From NCBI RefSeq assembly GCF_020639365.1, contig NZ_JAINUL010000001.1:1214059-1278058 (forward strand): 64,000 nucleotides of DNA. Reading direction: 5' to 3'. Position numbers and translations under genes: made by a program. Origin of the DNA: Streptomyces flavotricini (lineage in GTDB: Bacteria > Actinomycetota > Actinomycetes > Streptomycetales > Streptomycetaceae). A model generated the notes under the pieces. The model saw only the letters and a list, made by a program, of their open reading frames with translations. It ran no database searches and had not been told where the DNA came from. Below are positions 1 to 8,609 of this stretch, in pieces. The number at the start of each line of letters is the position of its first letter. Position 1 is the first letter of the stretch.

Positions 1-316
1 GGGTGCTCGCGGCCTCCCGGGCCCGCCGGTCGAAGGCGCGGAACACCAGCGTGATGTAGAGGGAGTTGAAGAGCAGCAGGCCCAGGGCGCCGATCCAGGG
101 GTTGGGGGTCTCCCCCTTGATGACGTTGGAGATGGCCCCCATGCCCAGCAGCAGCCACGGCAGCAGCGCGAAGGCGTTCGACGGGGCCATCGGGCCGCAG
201 CCGTGGTCCGGGTCCTCGCCGCTCTTCCTGCGGCGCTTCTGCGCCGCCCGCCATTCGGCTTTGCGAACAGCCCAGTCGGCCTTCCGGGCCGCCCGGCCCC
301 GGCGCCATTCCTGCAT
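1..316 (-). CDS. N-terminal part of a membrane sensor histidine kinase (runs off the left edge)
   Basis: An open frame without stops runs from an ATG at 316 to the window edge, giving about 105 residues. A basic, charged N-terminus (about 40 residues, rich in Arg, Lys and Ala) is followed by two hydrophobic segments near residues 47-65 and 74-92. GGAG lies eight bases before the ATG. No kinase motif lies inside the window. The kinase call is an inference from this N-terminal pattern and from the position just after an ABC exporter ATPase and permease on the same strand, an arrangement common for DesK-like kinase/regulator pairs in Streptomyces. It could be another membrane protein. Confidence 0.55.
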   Translation of the reverse strand, partial: MQEWRRGRAARKADWAVRKAEWRAAQKRRRKSGEDPDHGCGPMAPSNAFALLPWLLLGMGAISNVIKGETPNPWIGALGLLLFNSLYITLVFRAFDRRAREAAST

Positions 317-343
317 CTTCACTCCGGTTCCCCGCTTCACGCG

Positions 344-1069
344 TTACGCCGTCCTCGCCGACCGACGGTACGAGAGCACCGCGTACGAGCCGAACAGCAG
401 GGCCCATGCCGCGAGCACGGCGACCGCGGCCGGGCCGGGGGCCGCCCCGGCGGCGAGGGACTGCCCGATCTCGGCGAAGCGGCGCGTGGGGGTGAAGCCC
501 GACAGGGAGCGCAGCCAGTGCGGGAACAGCTCGGTCGGGAACCAGAGTCCGCCGACGATGGAGAGCGCGAGGCTGCACCCGACGTTGACCACGCCGGTGG
601 TCTGGGCGGTGAGCCGGTACCCGTTGCCGATGCCGAGCAGGGTGAAGGGGAGCGCGCCGAGCCACAGGGCGAGCGCGACGGCGGCCCACTCCCAGGCCTC
701 CAGCCGGACCCCGTTGACGAGCGCGCCGGCCGCGAGCACGGCGGCCGCGGCGGGCAGCACCGTCACCGAGCCGGTCAGGGCACGGCCGATCACCACCTGG
801 CGGGGGGTCATCGGGGTGACCCGCAGCTGCCGCAGCCAGCCGATGCCCTTGTCCTCGGCGACGCCGGTCCCGGTCCCCAGGGCCGCGCCCAGCGCCCCGT
901 ACGCGGCCATGGCCACCATGGAGGCCGTCTTCCAGCCGCCGGTGTCGGCGTCGGCGCCGAGGTTGGTGAAGAGCAGGTACATGAGCACCGGCATGCCGAT
1001 GCCGAAGACGACGAAGGAGGTGTCGCGCAGGGTCCGGCGGACTTCCAGGCGGACGTAGGCGGTGATCAT
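344..1069 (-). CDS. ABC-2 type exporter permease
   Basis: This 241-residue protein has about six hydrophobic helices and the layout of an ABC-2 type permease, the membrane half of an exporter for drugs, lipids or peptides. Its ATG overlaps the stop of the upstream ATPase gene by four bases (ATGA), so the two are translationally coupled and very likely form one transporter. The central charged loop (GVAEDKGIGWLRQLRVTP) is typical of this family. The putative sensor kinase follows 27 bases later, suggesting that the transporter and a two-component system are made together. The exported substrate cannot be told. Confidence 0.88.
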   Translation of the reverse strand: MITAYVRLEVRRTLRDTSFVVFGIGMPVLMYLLFTNLGADADTGGWKTASMVAMAAYGALGAALGTGTGVAEDKGIGWLRQLRVTPMTPRQVVIGRALTGSVTVLPAAAAVLAAGALVNGVRLEAWEWAAVALALWLGALPFTLLGIGNGYRLTAQTTGVVNVGCSLALSIVGGLWFPTELFPHWLRSLSGFTPTRRFAEIGQSLAAGAAPGPAAVAVLAAWALLFGSYAVLSYRRSARTA

Positions 1070-2058
1070 CGGGCGCTCCCCGCGGAGAAGGTGTGGGTGT
1101 GGCCGTCGGTGAGGGCGAGGAAGGCGTCGTCCAGCGAGGCCGCGGTGACCTCGATCCCGCGGACGGCGCCGAGGCCGGCGAGCGCGACGACCGTCGCGTC
1201 CGGGTCCTCCGTGCGCAGCCGCGCGCGGTCTGCCCGTACCTCCACGGAGACCACACCGGGCAGTTCGCCGAGCCCCTCGGTGGGGCGCCCGGCCAGGTCG
1301 ACGCAGACCAGCGACCCGCCGGCGGCCCGGCGCAGCTGGTCCCCGGTGCCGTCGGCGACGATCCGGCCCGCGTCGACGACCACGATGCGGTCGGCGTGGG
1401 CGTCGGCCTCTTCCAGGTAGTGGGTGGAGAACAGGACGGTGTTGCCGCGCCGGGCGTAGCCGCGCATGGATTCCCAGAAGGCGCGGCGGGCCTCCACGTC
1501 GAGGGCGGCTGTCGGCTCGTCCAGCACGATGAGCTCCGGGTTCCCGGCGAGGGCGACGGCGAAGCGGACGCGCTGGGCCTGGCCGCCGGAGAGCCGGTCG
1601 ATGCGGCGGCCGGCGAGCTCGGTGAGTCCGGCGAGTTCCAGCGCCTCGGCGACGGGCATGGGGGCCGGGTAGGTGCGGGCCACGAAGGCGACGAGCTCGC
1701 GCACGGTGATCCGCGGTACGGCACGCCCCTCCTGGAGCATGGCGCCCACCCGGCCGGCCCGGACCGCCCGGTCGGGGGTCTCGCCGAAGAGCCGTACGGT
1801 GCCCGCGTCGGGTTCCTCGAGGCCGAGCAGCAGGCCGATGGCGGTGGACTTGCCGGCGCCGTTGCGGCCGAGCAGGGCGACCGTCTCGCCGGGCCGGACG
1901 TCGAGGTCGATGCCGGCCACGGCGCGGACGGCTCCGAAGGACTTGGCCGCGTGCCGGAACCGGATCGCGGGCTCGTCGTGCGCCGGCGGCGCGGTCCGGG
2001 TCGTCCGGACGGTCCGTGCGGTCCGGACGGTCTGTGGCGTCTGCGTCATGCCCACCAC
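1066..2058 (-). CDS. ABC exporter ATP-binding protein
   Basis: A 330-residue ATPase that powers the adjacent permease. Visible motifs are the Walker A loop GRNGAGKS, the signature LSGGQ, the Walker B LIVLDEP and the switch His in STHYLEEAD. After the nucleotide-binding domain (about residues 30-245) comes a C-terminal extension of the type found in DrrA/CcmA-like exporters. An ATG three codons further in (MTQTPQ) is an alternative start. The first gene of the exporter group within the window, it overlaps the permease gene by four bases. The N-terminus carries a low-complexity Val-Arg-Thr-rich stretch. Confidence 0.92.
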   Translation of the reverse strand: MVGMTQTPQTVRTARTVRTTRTAPPAHDEPAIRFRHAAKSFGAVRAVAGIDLDVRPGETVALLGRNGAGKSTAIGLLLGLEEPDAGTVRLFGETPDRAVRAGRVGAMLQEGRAVPRITVRELVAFVARTYPAPMPVAEALELAGLTELAGRRIDRLSGGQAQRVRFAVALAGNPELIVLDEPTAALDVEARRAFWESMRGYARRGNTVLFSTHYLEEADAHADRIVVVDAGRIVADGTGDQLRRAAGGSLVCVDLAGRPTEGLGELPGVVSVEVRADRARLRTEDPDATVVALAGLGAVRGIEVTAASLDDAFLALTDGHTHTFSAGSAR

Positions 2059-2158
2059 GCTACGAATCGGGGCGGGTCCCCCGGCAGATCCGCATGTACG
2101 GACCCCACCGGTACAAATGTCACGGCCGACGGATCGGTGGAGGCCTGCGGGCCTCCCC

Positions 2159-3058
2159 TCAGCGCCCGGCGCGGGCGCGCAGCAGGGTGCGGACGGGGGC
2201 GGCCAGGCCGTAGCCGACGTCCTTGCGCAGCGCCCGGACGCCGGCCCGTTCCACGGCGGTCAGCTGGTGTCCCATCAGCTCCGTCATCGCGGCGATCACG
2301 GGGCGCAGGCCCGGCTCGACGAGGTCGAGGATGCCCCGGGTGGCGTCGAGGGCGCTCCGGGCGCGGTGGGTCTCGTCGGCGAGGAGCGCGCGTACGGCCG
2401 CGGTGTCGCGGGCCTGTTCGAGGTCGGCCCGGGTGACGGAGTGTTCGGCGAGGCGGGCGCGCGGCAGGCACAGCCGGCCGTCCGCGAGGTCCCCGGCGAG
2501 GTCCGCCAGGAAGTCGACCCGCTGGGCGGCGTCCACGAACCGCCGCCATGCGGCGGCCTGTTCCTCGTCGGGGCCGCCCTGGTACTGGAGTCCGGTGAAG
2601 ACCAGCACCCCGGGCCAGGCGTAGGCGTCGAGGTAGGCCTGGAAGTCCTCCTCGGTGTCGAAGCCGTCGAAGCAGGCCTCGGCGGTGGCGGCGCCTTCCA
2701 GGAACCGGGAGACCCAGTGCGCGGGCAGCCCGCGGGTGGCGACGGCGTGGGCGTACGCGCGCAGCAGCGGGTCGGGGCTGTCACCGGTCTCCAGGGCCGC
2801 TTCCACCTGCCCGGTGAGCGCGACCAGACCGGCGGAACGTTCCTGCGGGGTGCCGGTCTCGGCCACGTCGTCGACGAGGTTCATGAAGCCCACCCCCGCC
2901 GTCAGCCAGGGCACCAGCGGCGGCGCGGCGAGCAGCCGCAGCGTCACGTACGGGGCCGGCTCGCGGCGCAGGACCCGGCGGGCGACGTAGGTGAAGTCCT
3001 CGCGCAGCCGGGGGCCGGTGACACCGGCGGCGGTGAGGGTGGTGCGCCAGCTGGGCAT
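2159..3058 (-). CDS. Squalene/phytoene synthase family protein
   Basis: A 299-residue all-alpha protein resembling trans-isoprenyl diphosphate synthases that join two prenyl diphosphates head to head. The first Asp-rich motif reads NLVDDVAE (near residue 60) and the second DFLADLAGD, followed by the family's LCLP stretch; both are expected to bind Mg2+-diphosphate. The start at 3058 is preferred over an upstream in-frame ATG because GGGGAG sits eight bases before it. No carotenoid or hopanoid genes lie nearby, so it is an orphan; its substrate is unknown, and it may be a lineage-specific paralogue rather than a true squalene synthase. Confidence 0.8.
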   Translation of the reverse strand: MPSWRTTLTAAGVTGPRLREDFTYVARRVLRREPAPYVTLRLLAAPPLVPWLTAGVGFMNLVDDVAETGTPQERSAGLVALTGQVEAALETGDSPDPLLRAYAHAVATRGLPAHWVSRFLEGAATAEACFDGFDTEEDFQAYLDAYAWPGVLVFTGLQYQGGPDEEQAAAWRRFVDAAQRVDFLADLAGDLADGRLCLPRARLAEHSVTRADLEQARDTAAVRALLADETHRARSALDATRGILDLVEPGLRPVIAAMTELMGHQLTAVERAGVRALRKDVGYGLAAPVRTLLRARAGR

Positions 3059-3160
3059 GGTGGTGGTACTCCCCGAGTCGAACCGTGAAGGGCCGTACGT
3101 GCGCCGTGCGCGCGGTACGTGCATGCGGCGTGCGTACGGCACCCGTGCGGATACACGATG

Positions 3161-4888
3161 TCAGGAGCGGTAGACCTTCTTCACCTTGCCCTGGGTGTCG
3201 GCGTACACGTAGCCGCCCTGGCCGTACTCGTCGGTGAGGTAGGGCCGCATGGACGGGGTTCCGTCGAGGAGCCAGGGTTCGACGATGACGTAGCGCGAGG
3301 TCGGGTTGGCCACGCCCAGTTCCTGCTTGGCAGTGTCGAGGAGGCCGGGCAGGGCGTCCCAGTTGACGGTCGCCATGTCGATCAGCGGCTCGTCGGCCTT
3401 GATGGTGCTGCCGGGACCGGTGCGCTTCGCCTCGCCGTCGCGGTACTGGTAGCGGTCGTAGGTCTTGGCTCCGGGTGCGGTGGGGATGGACGCGAGCACG
3501 TACTCCTCGTATATGTTCATCTCCACGAACTGGGTGGTGCCCGTCTTCTGCTTCAAGGCCTCGATCGCGGTGCGCACGTTGGCGGGGGTGAGCAGGCTGC
3601 CCTTGGGCGCACTGGCCTGGCTGCCGACCGACTTGGGGAGGCTCTGCTGCGGGCGGGGCGTCGAGGGGCCGGCGCCGGCCGTGCTGCTGCCGCCCTTCGC
3701 CTCGCCGCCGCCCTTGGCACCGGAGTCCGAATCGGGGAACCACTTGACGAACCCGATCACGCCGCCGGCCAGGATCAGCACGAGGACCGCGGCGAGCAGC
3801 ACTGGCCGGCGGCGCGGGGCGGACGGCGCCGGGACGGGCGTGGTGACCGAGTACGGGGAGCCGCCGCCGGGGGTGAACGGCGCCGAGGGCGCGTAGGGCT
3901 GCGGGATCTGCGGCTGCACGGGCCGTGTCCGGCCGGCTCCGGCTGCGAGGCCGATGCCCGGCGGCGGGGTCGGCGGCCCGTACTGGCCCAGCACCGTCGG
4001 CGAGGCGGCCGGCGGAGCGGTCGGCGAGGCGCCGCTCGCGAGAGCACTGCTCGCGTCCCGGAGCAGTTGTTCCAGCTGCGCCGCGTCGGGCCGTACGGAA
4101 AGGTCCCGTACGAGCAGCCGTTCCAGTACGGGCCCCAGCGGACCGGAGCGCACGGGAGCCGGGATCGGCTCGTCGAGCACGGCGACGACCGTGGCCAGGG
4201 TGGTGGCCCGGCGCAGCGGATGGGATCCCTCCGAGGCCACGTAGAGCAGCATGCCGAGCGACCAGAGGTCGGAGGCCGCCAGGCCCTCCTCACCGCGCGC
4301 CCGCTCCGGGGCGATGTACTCCGGCGAGCCGATGAGCACGCCGGTGGACGTGAGGGCCGTCGAGTCGTGCAGGGCCGCGATGCCGAAGTCGGTCAGCACG
4401 GCGGAGCCGTCGGGGCGCAGCAGCACGTTGGCCGGCTTCACATCGCGGTGGAGCACCCCTTCGGCGTGGGCGGCCCGCAGCGCGGACAGCACGTCGAGGC
4501 CGAGCCGCAGCACGTCGGCGACGGGCATCGGCCCCGACTCCAGCCTGTCGTGCAGGGAGCCGCCCTTGACCAGCTCCATCACGATCCACGGATGTCCGTC
4601 CGTGCCGGCGGCGGGCTCGACGATGTGGTGGATCGTCACCACGTGCGGGTGCGCCAGCCGGGCCAGCGCGCGGGCCTCGCGGATGGCGCGCTCGCGCAGC
4701 TGGACGGTGAGTCCGGGCTGGGCGGCGGCGGTCGCCGGGTCCGGCGGGCGCACCTCTTTCAGGGCGACGTCGCGGTGCAGTGCGATGTCGCGGGCGCGCC
4801 ACACCGTGCCCATGCCGCCGGCGCCCAGCGGCGCGATCAGTTCGAAGCGGCCGTCGACCGGCTGTCTGTCGGCCTCACTCATGTCCAT
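3161..4888 (-). CDS. PknB-type serine/threonine protein kinase, membrane-anchored
   Basis: A 575-residue transmembrane kinase. The N-terminal domain (about residues 14-270) carries the glycine loop GAGGMGTVW, the ATP-binding Lys in VALKEV, the catalytic HRDVKPANVLL, the Mg-binding DFG in LTDFGIAAL and APE in YIAPERARG. A Pro-rich linker leads to one transmembrane helix near residues 361-382. The roughly 190-residue extracellular part begins with a Gly/Ser/Pro spacer and has no PASTA repeats, so the sensed signal is unknown. It is monocistronic or co-transcribed with the downstream prenyl-synthase-like gene (102-bp gap). A second ATG two codons in (MSEADRQ) is an equally good start. Confidence 0.93.
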   Translation of the reverse strand: MDMSEADRQPVDGRFELIAPLGAGGMGTVWRARDIALHRDVALKEVRPPDPATAAAQPGLTVQLRERAIREARALARLAHPHVVTIHHIVEPAAGTDGHPWIVMELVKGGSLHDRLESGPMPVADVLRLGLDVLSALRAAHAEGVLHRDVKPANVLLRPDGSAVLTDFGIAALHDSTALTSTGVLIGSPEYIAPERARGEEGLAASDLWSLGMLLYVASEGSHPLRRATTLATVVAVLDEPIPAPVRSGPLGPVLERLLVRDLSVRPDAAQLEQLLRDASSALASGASPTAPPAASPTVLGQYGPPTPPPGIGLAAGAGRTRPVQPQIPQPYAPSAPFTPGGGSPYSVTTPVPAPSAPRRRPVLLAAVLVLILAGGVIGFVKWFPDSDSGAKGGGEAKGGSSTAGAGPSTPRPQQSLPKSVGSQASAPKGSLLTPANVRTAIEALKQKTGTTQFVEMNIYEEYVLASIPTAPGAKTYDRYQYRDGEAKRTGPGSTIKADEPLIDMATVNWDALPGLLDTAKQELGVANPTSRYVIVEPWLLDGTPSMRPYLTDEYGQGGYVYADTQGKVKKVYRS

Positions 4889-4915
4889 GGCCGGTCATCG
4901 TAGGCGCAGGCAGTG

Positions 4916-6583
4916 TCAGCAGCGTCGGCGGTCCACCGTCACGGTGCCCTGGGCAGTGGACAGGGTGCGGTCGTAGCAGCCGCGCCCGGGCTCCGAGCCG
5001 TACAGCTGGTAGCGCTCGGAGCTGGTGCCGACGGCGTGCCGCTGCTCGCGCGGGACGTTCGCCGTGTAGCTCGCGTCGCCCGTGTACCGGTCGTCGAGGC
5101 GGGTCCGGTCCACGGTGCGGCCGCCGCGCAGGGTGCTCGTCTCGGCGCGGTCGCCGAGTGCGATGACGGTGCGCAGCCGGTCCCCGGTGCCGAGGGTCGT
5201 CTCGCCGTCCATCGTGTACGTGCGTGCGGTGCGGACGGTGGTGGAGCCTCGGGTGACGCTCTCCTCGTCGGTCCAGGTCGCGGTCAGGGCGTCCTGGTTC
5301 TCGCCCTCCGTCCAGCGGTGCGCGGAGGTGTTGCGCACGGCGCGGGTGACGGTGGTGGTGACCCGGCCGTGGGAGGTGTCGAGCCTGCCGGTGACGGTGA
5401 GCCGGTGGCCGCCCTCGGTGTCGAGGCGGTGCTGGGCGGCGGGCGTTCCGGGTGCGGCGGGCGTCCAGCGCGTGGAGTTGGCCGGTTCGCCCTCCTCGTG
5501 GCGGGTGAGGGAGCCGGTGACGACGGCCCGGCCCTCGTCCTGCCAGAGGAGCAGGTTCGTCGGGGTGCTCCAGCCGCTCTGCCCGGCCGGGACCCCGGCG
5601 ACGGACACCTCGATCCGGTGCGGGCGGCCGTCGTTCAGGAGGGCGGCGTACGGGGTGAGGTCGTAGAGGACCGGCTGGACGTCGAAGGCGCGGGGCGCCG
5701 GGGTGACGTACCAGAGGAAGGGGTTCGACCAGCCGCCGGTCCACACGGTCGGGAAGGGTGCGGCGATGCCGGCGAGCTGTCCGTCGACGGAGATCCGGAC
5801 CTCGCGGTACGGGCCGTCGGCGGCCTTGCAGGAGTACGGGGCGGCGTCGGGGGTGGTCATGTACCAGTACTCCTCGCAGCCGCCGCCGGAGCCGGTGGCG
5901 TACACCTCGGCGAGGAGCCGCTCGGTGTTGCGCGGGGTGGTGACCGAGGGAGTGGTGAGCGGCAGGACGCGGTCGGGGGTGTCGGGGGCGGGGACGTGCC
6001 GGTCCCGGTCCGCGGCGTAGAAGGTGAGGGTGACCTTGACGTCGATGACGCCGGTGTAGGTGCCGTCGACGAAGTTGCCGATCAGCATCTCGACGGGCTG
6101 CGGCTTGCTCAGGGTGTCGCGGTAGCGGGTGACGTCCTTCTCGACGGACCAGGTGATGCCGTCGGGCGAGGGCTCGGGGGTGGAGGTGCGCAGGATTTCG
6201 ACGCCGCCGAGGGAGAGGTGGCCGAGGCGGTCGTACTGGCGGCCCTTGACCTTGCCGTCGAGGCGCAGGACGACCTTGGCCCAGGTCCCGCCGCACGCGG
6301 CCGGGGGCGCGTAGTTCCCGACGTAAGGGGTGTAGTCGCGGAACTGGGCCTCGGCGACGGTCACCTCGCATGACCGGGTCGCGGGCCTGGCGACGGGCGG
6401 GGCAGCGGTGAGGGGGTCGTGCCAGTCGGTCCCGAACTCGGCGGGCGGCTCGGCGGCGGCGCCGTGTACCCCGCTCTCACGCCCGGTCGGGTCGGCGGCC
6501 GCCGCGGGTCCCGCGGCGCCGGCCAGGGTGCCCGCGGCGAGCGCGAGCGCGCCGAGCAGGCCCGTGATCCTGTGTCGTGTCAT
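4916..6583 (-). CDS. Secreted PNGase A-type peptide-N-glycosidase
   Basis: A 555-residue secreted protein resembling peptide-N4-(N-acetyl-beta-glucosaminyl)asparagine amidase A, which releases N-linked glycans from glycoproteins. A signal peptide (MTRHR, Ala/Leu-rich core, then AGPAAAADP) is clear. Recognisable family features are an early Cys-rich beta region (CGGTWAKVVLRLDG), a GGVEILRTSTPEPS segment and the VEKDVTRYRDTL segment. The start at 6583 is chosen because the signal peptide begins there; an upstream in-frame ATG would add 12 residues. Catalytic residues cannot be assigned by eye. With the GH20 and GH101 genes further on, it suggests a capacity to strip glycans from glycoproteins. 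Confidence 0.8.
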   Translation of the reverse strand: MTRHRITGLLGALALAAGTLAGAAGPAAAADPTGRESGVHGAAAEPPAEFGTDWHDPLTAAPPVARPATRSCEVTVAEAQFRDYTPYVGNYAPPAACGGTWAKVVLRLDGKVKGRQYDRLGHLSLGGVEILRTSTPEPSPDGITWSVEKDVTRYRDTLSKPQPVEMLIGNFVDGTYTGVIDVKVTLTFYAADRDRHVPAPDTPDRVLPLTTPSVTTPRNTERLLAEVYATGSGGGCEEYWYMTTPDAAPYSCKAADGPYREVRISVDGQLAGIAAPFPTVWTGGWSNPFLWYVTPAPRAFDVQPVLYDLTPYAALLNDGRPHRIEVSVAGVPAGQSGWSTPTNLLLWQDEGRAVVTGSLTRHEEGEPANSTRWTPAAPGTPAAQHRLDTEGGHRLTVTGRLDTSHGRVTTTVTRAVRNTSAHRWTEGENQDALTATWTDEESVTRGSTTVRTARTYTMDGETTLGTGDRLRTVIALGDRAETSTLRGGRTVDRTRLDDRYTGDASYTANVPREQRHAVGTSSERYQLYGSEPGRGCYDRTLSTAQGTVTVDRRRC

Positions 6584-6667
6584 GGCCCCGCAGTGAATCC
6601 CGCCCCACGGACCTGGCACCAGGGGCCCCGGCCCGCCCCTGGCCGAATCTCGCCCCTCGTGACCGCG

Positions 6668-7168
6668 TCAGGCGGTGGGGACGATGACCGTACCGTCGTC
6701 GTCCGCGTGGACGGTGTCCCCCGGGCGGAACGTCACTTCGCCGATGGTGACCGGCACGTCCACCGTGCCCGCGCCCGTCTTGCCGCTCTTGCGCGGGACC
6801 GTGCCGAGCGCCTTGACGCCGAGGTCGAGTCCGCCGAGCGCCACGCTGTCGCGGACCGCTCCGTTGACGATCAGGCCGGCCCAGCCGTTGCGCTGCGCCG
6901 CTCCGGCGATGAGGTCTCCGGTGAGGGCCGTGCGCAGGGAGCCGCCGCCGTCCATGACGAGGACCGCGCCCCCGCCCGGCGTGTTGACCAGCGCGCGCAG
7001 CAGCGCGTTGTCCTCGTGGCAGCTGACCGTCCGCACCGGGCCGGCGAACAGGCGCCGCCCGCCGAACTGGCGGAACTGCGTGGTGCAGAGGGCCAGGGCC
7101 TCGCCGTGTTCGTCGTACAGGTCACTCGTGGGAACGGGGGTGACGGGACTGGCAGGGGTGACGTGCAT
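6668..7168 (-). CDS. RraA family protein (aldolase-like fold)
   Basis: A 166-residue protein of the RraA/HMG aldolase family. The typical substrate-site elements are present: GDLIAGAA, the NGAVRDS segment carrying the conserved Arg-Asp, and the closing GDTVHADDDGTVIVP motif. Members either cleave 4-hydroxy-4-methyl-2-oxoglutarate or oxaloacetate, or, in Escherichia coli, inhibit RNase E; the Asp needed for metal binding seems to be retained, favouring an aldolase. The start at 7168 follows GAGGAG at nine bases, better than the longer in-frame alternative. It stands between a secreted glycosidase and a membrane stress gene, which gives no pathway hint. Confidence 0.85.
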   Translation of the reverse strand: MHVTPASPVTPVPTSDLYDEHGEALALCTTQFRQFGGRRLFAGPVRTVSCHEDNALLRALVNTPGGGAVLVMDGGGSLRTALTGDLIAGAAQRNGWAGLIVNGAVRDSVALGGLDLGVKALGTVPRKSGKTGAGTVDVPVTIGEVTFRPGDTVHADDDGTVIVPTA

Positions 7169-7253
7169 GGGTCTCGGGGCTCCTCGCAGCTCGTACTTCA
7201 CGCCGTGCGGCACGAGCCTGATCGGCGGCCCCGAAGGCGCTTGGACCTGCCTC

Positions 7254-7520
7254 TCAGTCCCGGGAGTTGCCGAAGAGGATGCGGTATCCGATGAGCAGGA
7301 CCAGCGAGCCCGCGATCGCGGAGCCCCAGGTGGCGGGGTCGTAGAAGTCGTGGCCGATCGGCTTGTCCAGGAACTTCGCGGAGAGCCAGCCGCCGATGAA
7401 GGCGCCGGCGATGCCGATGAGGGTGGTTCCGATCAGCCCGCCGGGGTCGCGGCCGGGCAGCAGGACCTTGGCTATGAAGCCGGCCAGCAGCCCCAGGACG
7501 ATCCAGCTGACGATCCCCAT
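7254..7520 (-). CDS. GlsB/YeaQ/YmgE family small membrane protein
   Basis: An 88-residue protein with three hydrophobic helices and the family's Gly-rich pattern: an N-terminal helix MGIVSWIVLGLLAGFIAK, then GTTLIGIAGAFIGGWL, then a C-terminal helix GSLVLLIGYRILFG. Proteins of this transglycosylase-associated family are widespread, often stress-induced, and have no firmly established biochemical role. It is probably an inner-membrane protein expressed on its own; flanking genes on the same strand are 85 bases or more away. Confidence 0.85.
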   Translation of the reverse strand: MGIVSWIVLGLLAGFIAKVLLPGRDPGGLIGTTLIGIAGAFIGGWLSAKFLDKPIGHDFYDPATWGSAIAGSLVLLIGYRILFGNSRD

Positions 7521-7607
7521 GGTCGTTCACTCCGCTTCGCTCGTACGTCGGTGTTCGCGTTCTCGTCAGGAAGGACGCGAACACCGGCGAAACGGTTCTC
7601 GGCCGTC

Positions 7608-8609
7608 TCAGGCCGGTACGCGGCTGACCGGGGCGGCGGCCGCCGGTCCGGGGGCGGGTGCCGATGCGGACGCGGGTGCGGCCGCGAGTGCGGGCACTGT
7701 CGCGGGCACGATCGAGGGCAGGGGCGCGGACACCGGTACGGGCGCGGACACCGGTACGGATGCGGCGGCCGGCGCCGGCGCGGGTTCCGCGCCGGGCGCC
7801 GTCCGCGTCAGCAGCAGCACCCCGCGCGCCGCCGCGAGCGCGCCGGCCACGGCGAGCAGGAGACCCACCGCGCCGCCCTGGAGGCGCTCGCCGAGCAGGA
7901 TCATGCCGATGGCGGCCGCGGCCAGCGGGTTGGCCAGGTTCACCACGGCGAGCGGCGCCCCGAGCCCGCCCCGGTAGGCCCGCTGCGACAGGAGCATCCC
8001 GCCGACCGCGAACACCACCACGAGCAGGCCGACGGCCACCACCCGCACGCTGAGCAGGGCCCCGCCGCGGCCGCCCGCGACGGCCACCGTCTGGGTCAGC
8101 GCGGAGGCCACGGCGGAGGCCAGCCCGGAGGCCGTCGCGTGCCGCAGCCCCGAGCGCACGTCCCTCCGTACGGTCAGCAGCGTGATCGCGGCGATGGTGG
8201 CCCCGGACACGGCGAGGGCTTCGGCCAGGGTGAGCGTGTCGTCGGGGGCCGGCCCGGAGGCCGGGAGCAGCAGCAGCCCGAGCCCGGCGACGGTGGCCAG
8301 GGTGCCCCGCCACTCGGTGGCCGCGACCCGGCGGCCGGCGCCGTGCGCCCCCAGCGGGACGGCGGCGACGAGGGTGAGCGCGCCGAGCGGCTGGACCAGG
8401 GTGAGCGGGCCGTAGCGCAGGGCGGCCGCGTGCAGCAGCGCGGCCCCGGCGTTCAGCCCGGCCGACCACCACCAGGCCCCGTTGCCGAGCAGGGCTCCGG
8501 CGCTGCGGGCCACGGCGGCGCGGGCGAGCCGCTCCTGGGCCACGGCGGCGGCCGCGTACGCGACGGCGGAGGCGAGGCAGAGCAGGACGGCGAGGAGGGT
8601 GGCGTTCAC
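7608..8609 (-). CDS. DMT superfamily (EamA-like) membrane transporter
   Basis: A 333-residue protein with about nine to ten hydrophobic helices and a long Ala/Pro/Val-rich C-terminal tail (roughly residues 280-333, repeated VPVSAPVPVSAP-like units). It resembles drug/metabolite exporters. The GTG start at 8609 overlaps the stop of the upstream PAP2 phosphatase by four bases (GTGA), so the two are translationally coupled. The low-complexity tail is unusual and probably cytoplasmic. The substrate is unknown; coupling to a lipid-phosphatase-like gene hints at a lipid or polyprenol link, which is only inference. Confidence 0.8.
   Translation of the reverse strand: MNATLLAVLLCLASAVAYAAAAVAQERLARAAVARSAGALLGNGAWWWSAGLNAGAALLHAAALRYGPLTLVQPLGALTLVAAVPLGAHGAGRRVAATEWRGTLATVAGLGLLLLPASGPAPDDTLTLAEALAVSGATIAAITLLTVRRDVRSGLRHATASGLASAVASALTQTVAVAGGRGGALLSVRVVAVGLLVVVFAVGGMLLSQRAYRGGLGAPLAVVNLANPLAAAAIGMILLGERLQGGAVGLLLAVAGALAAARGVLLLTRTAPGAEPAPAPAAASVPVSAPVPVSAPLPSIVPATVPALAAAPASASAPAPGPAAAAPVSRVPA

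Noticed and set aside
203..3088. Long plus-strand open frames opposite the ABC transporter and prenyl-synthase-like genes
   Set aside because: They are antisense shadows of real minus-strand genes: composition is Arg/Pro/Gly-rich, no domains, no ribosome sites.
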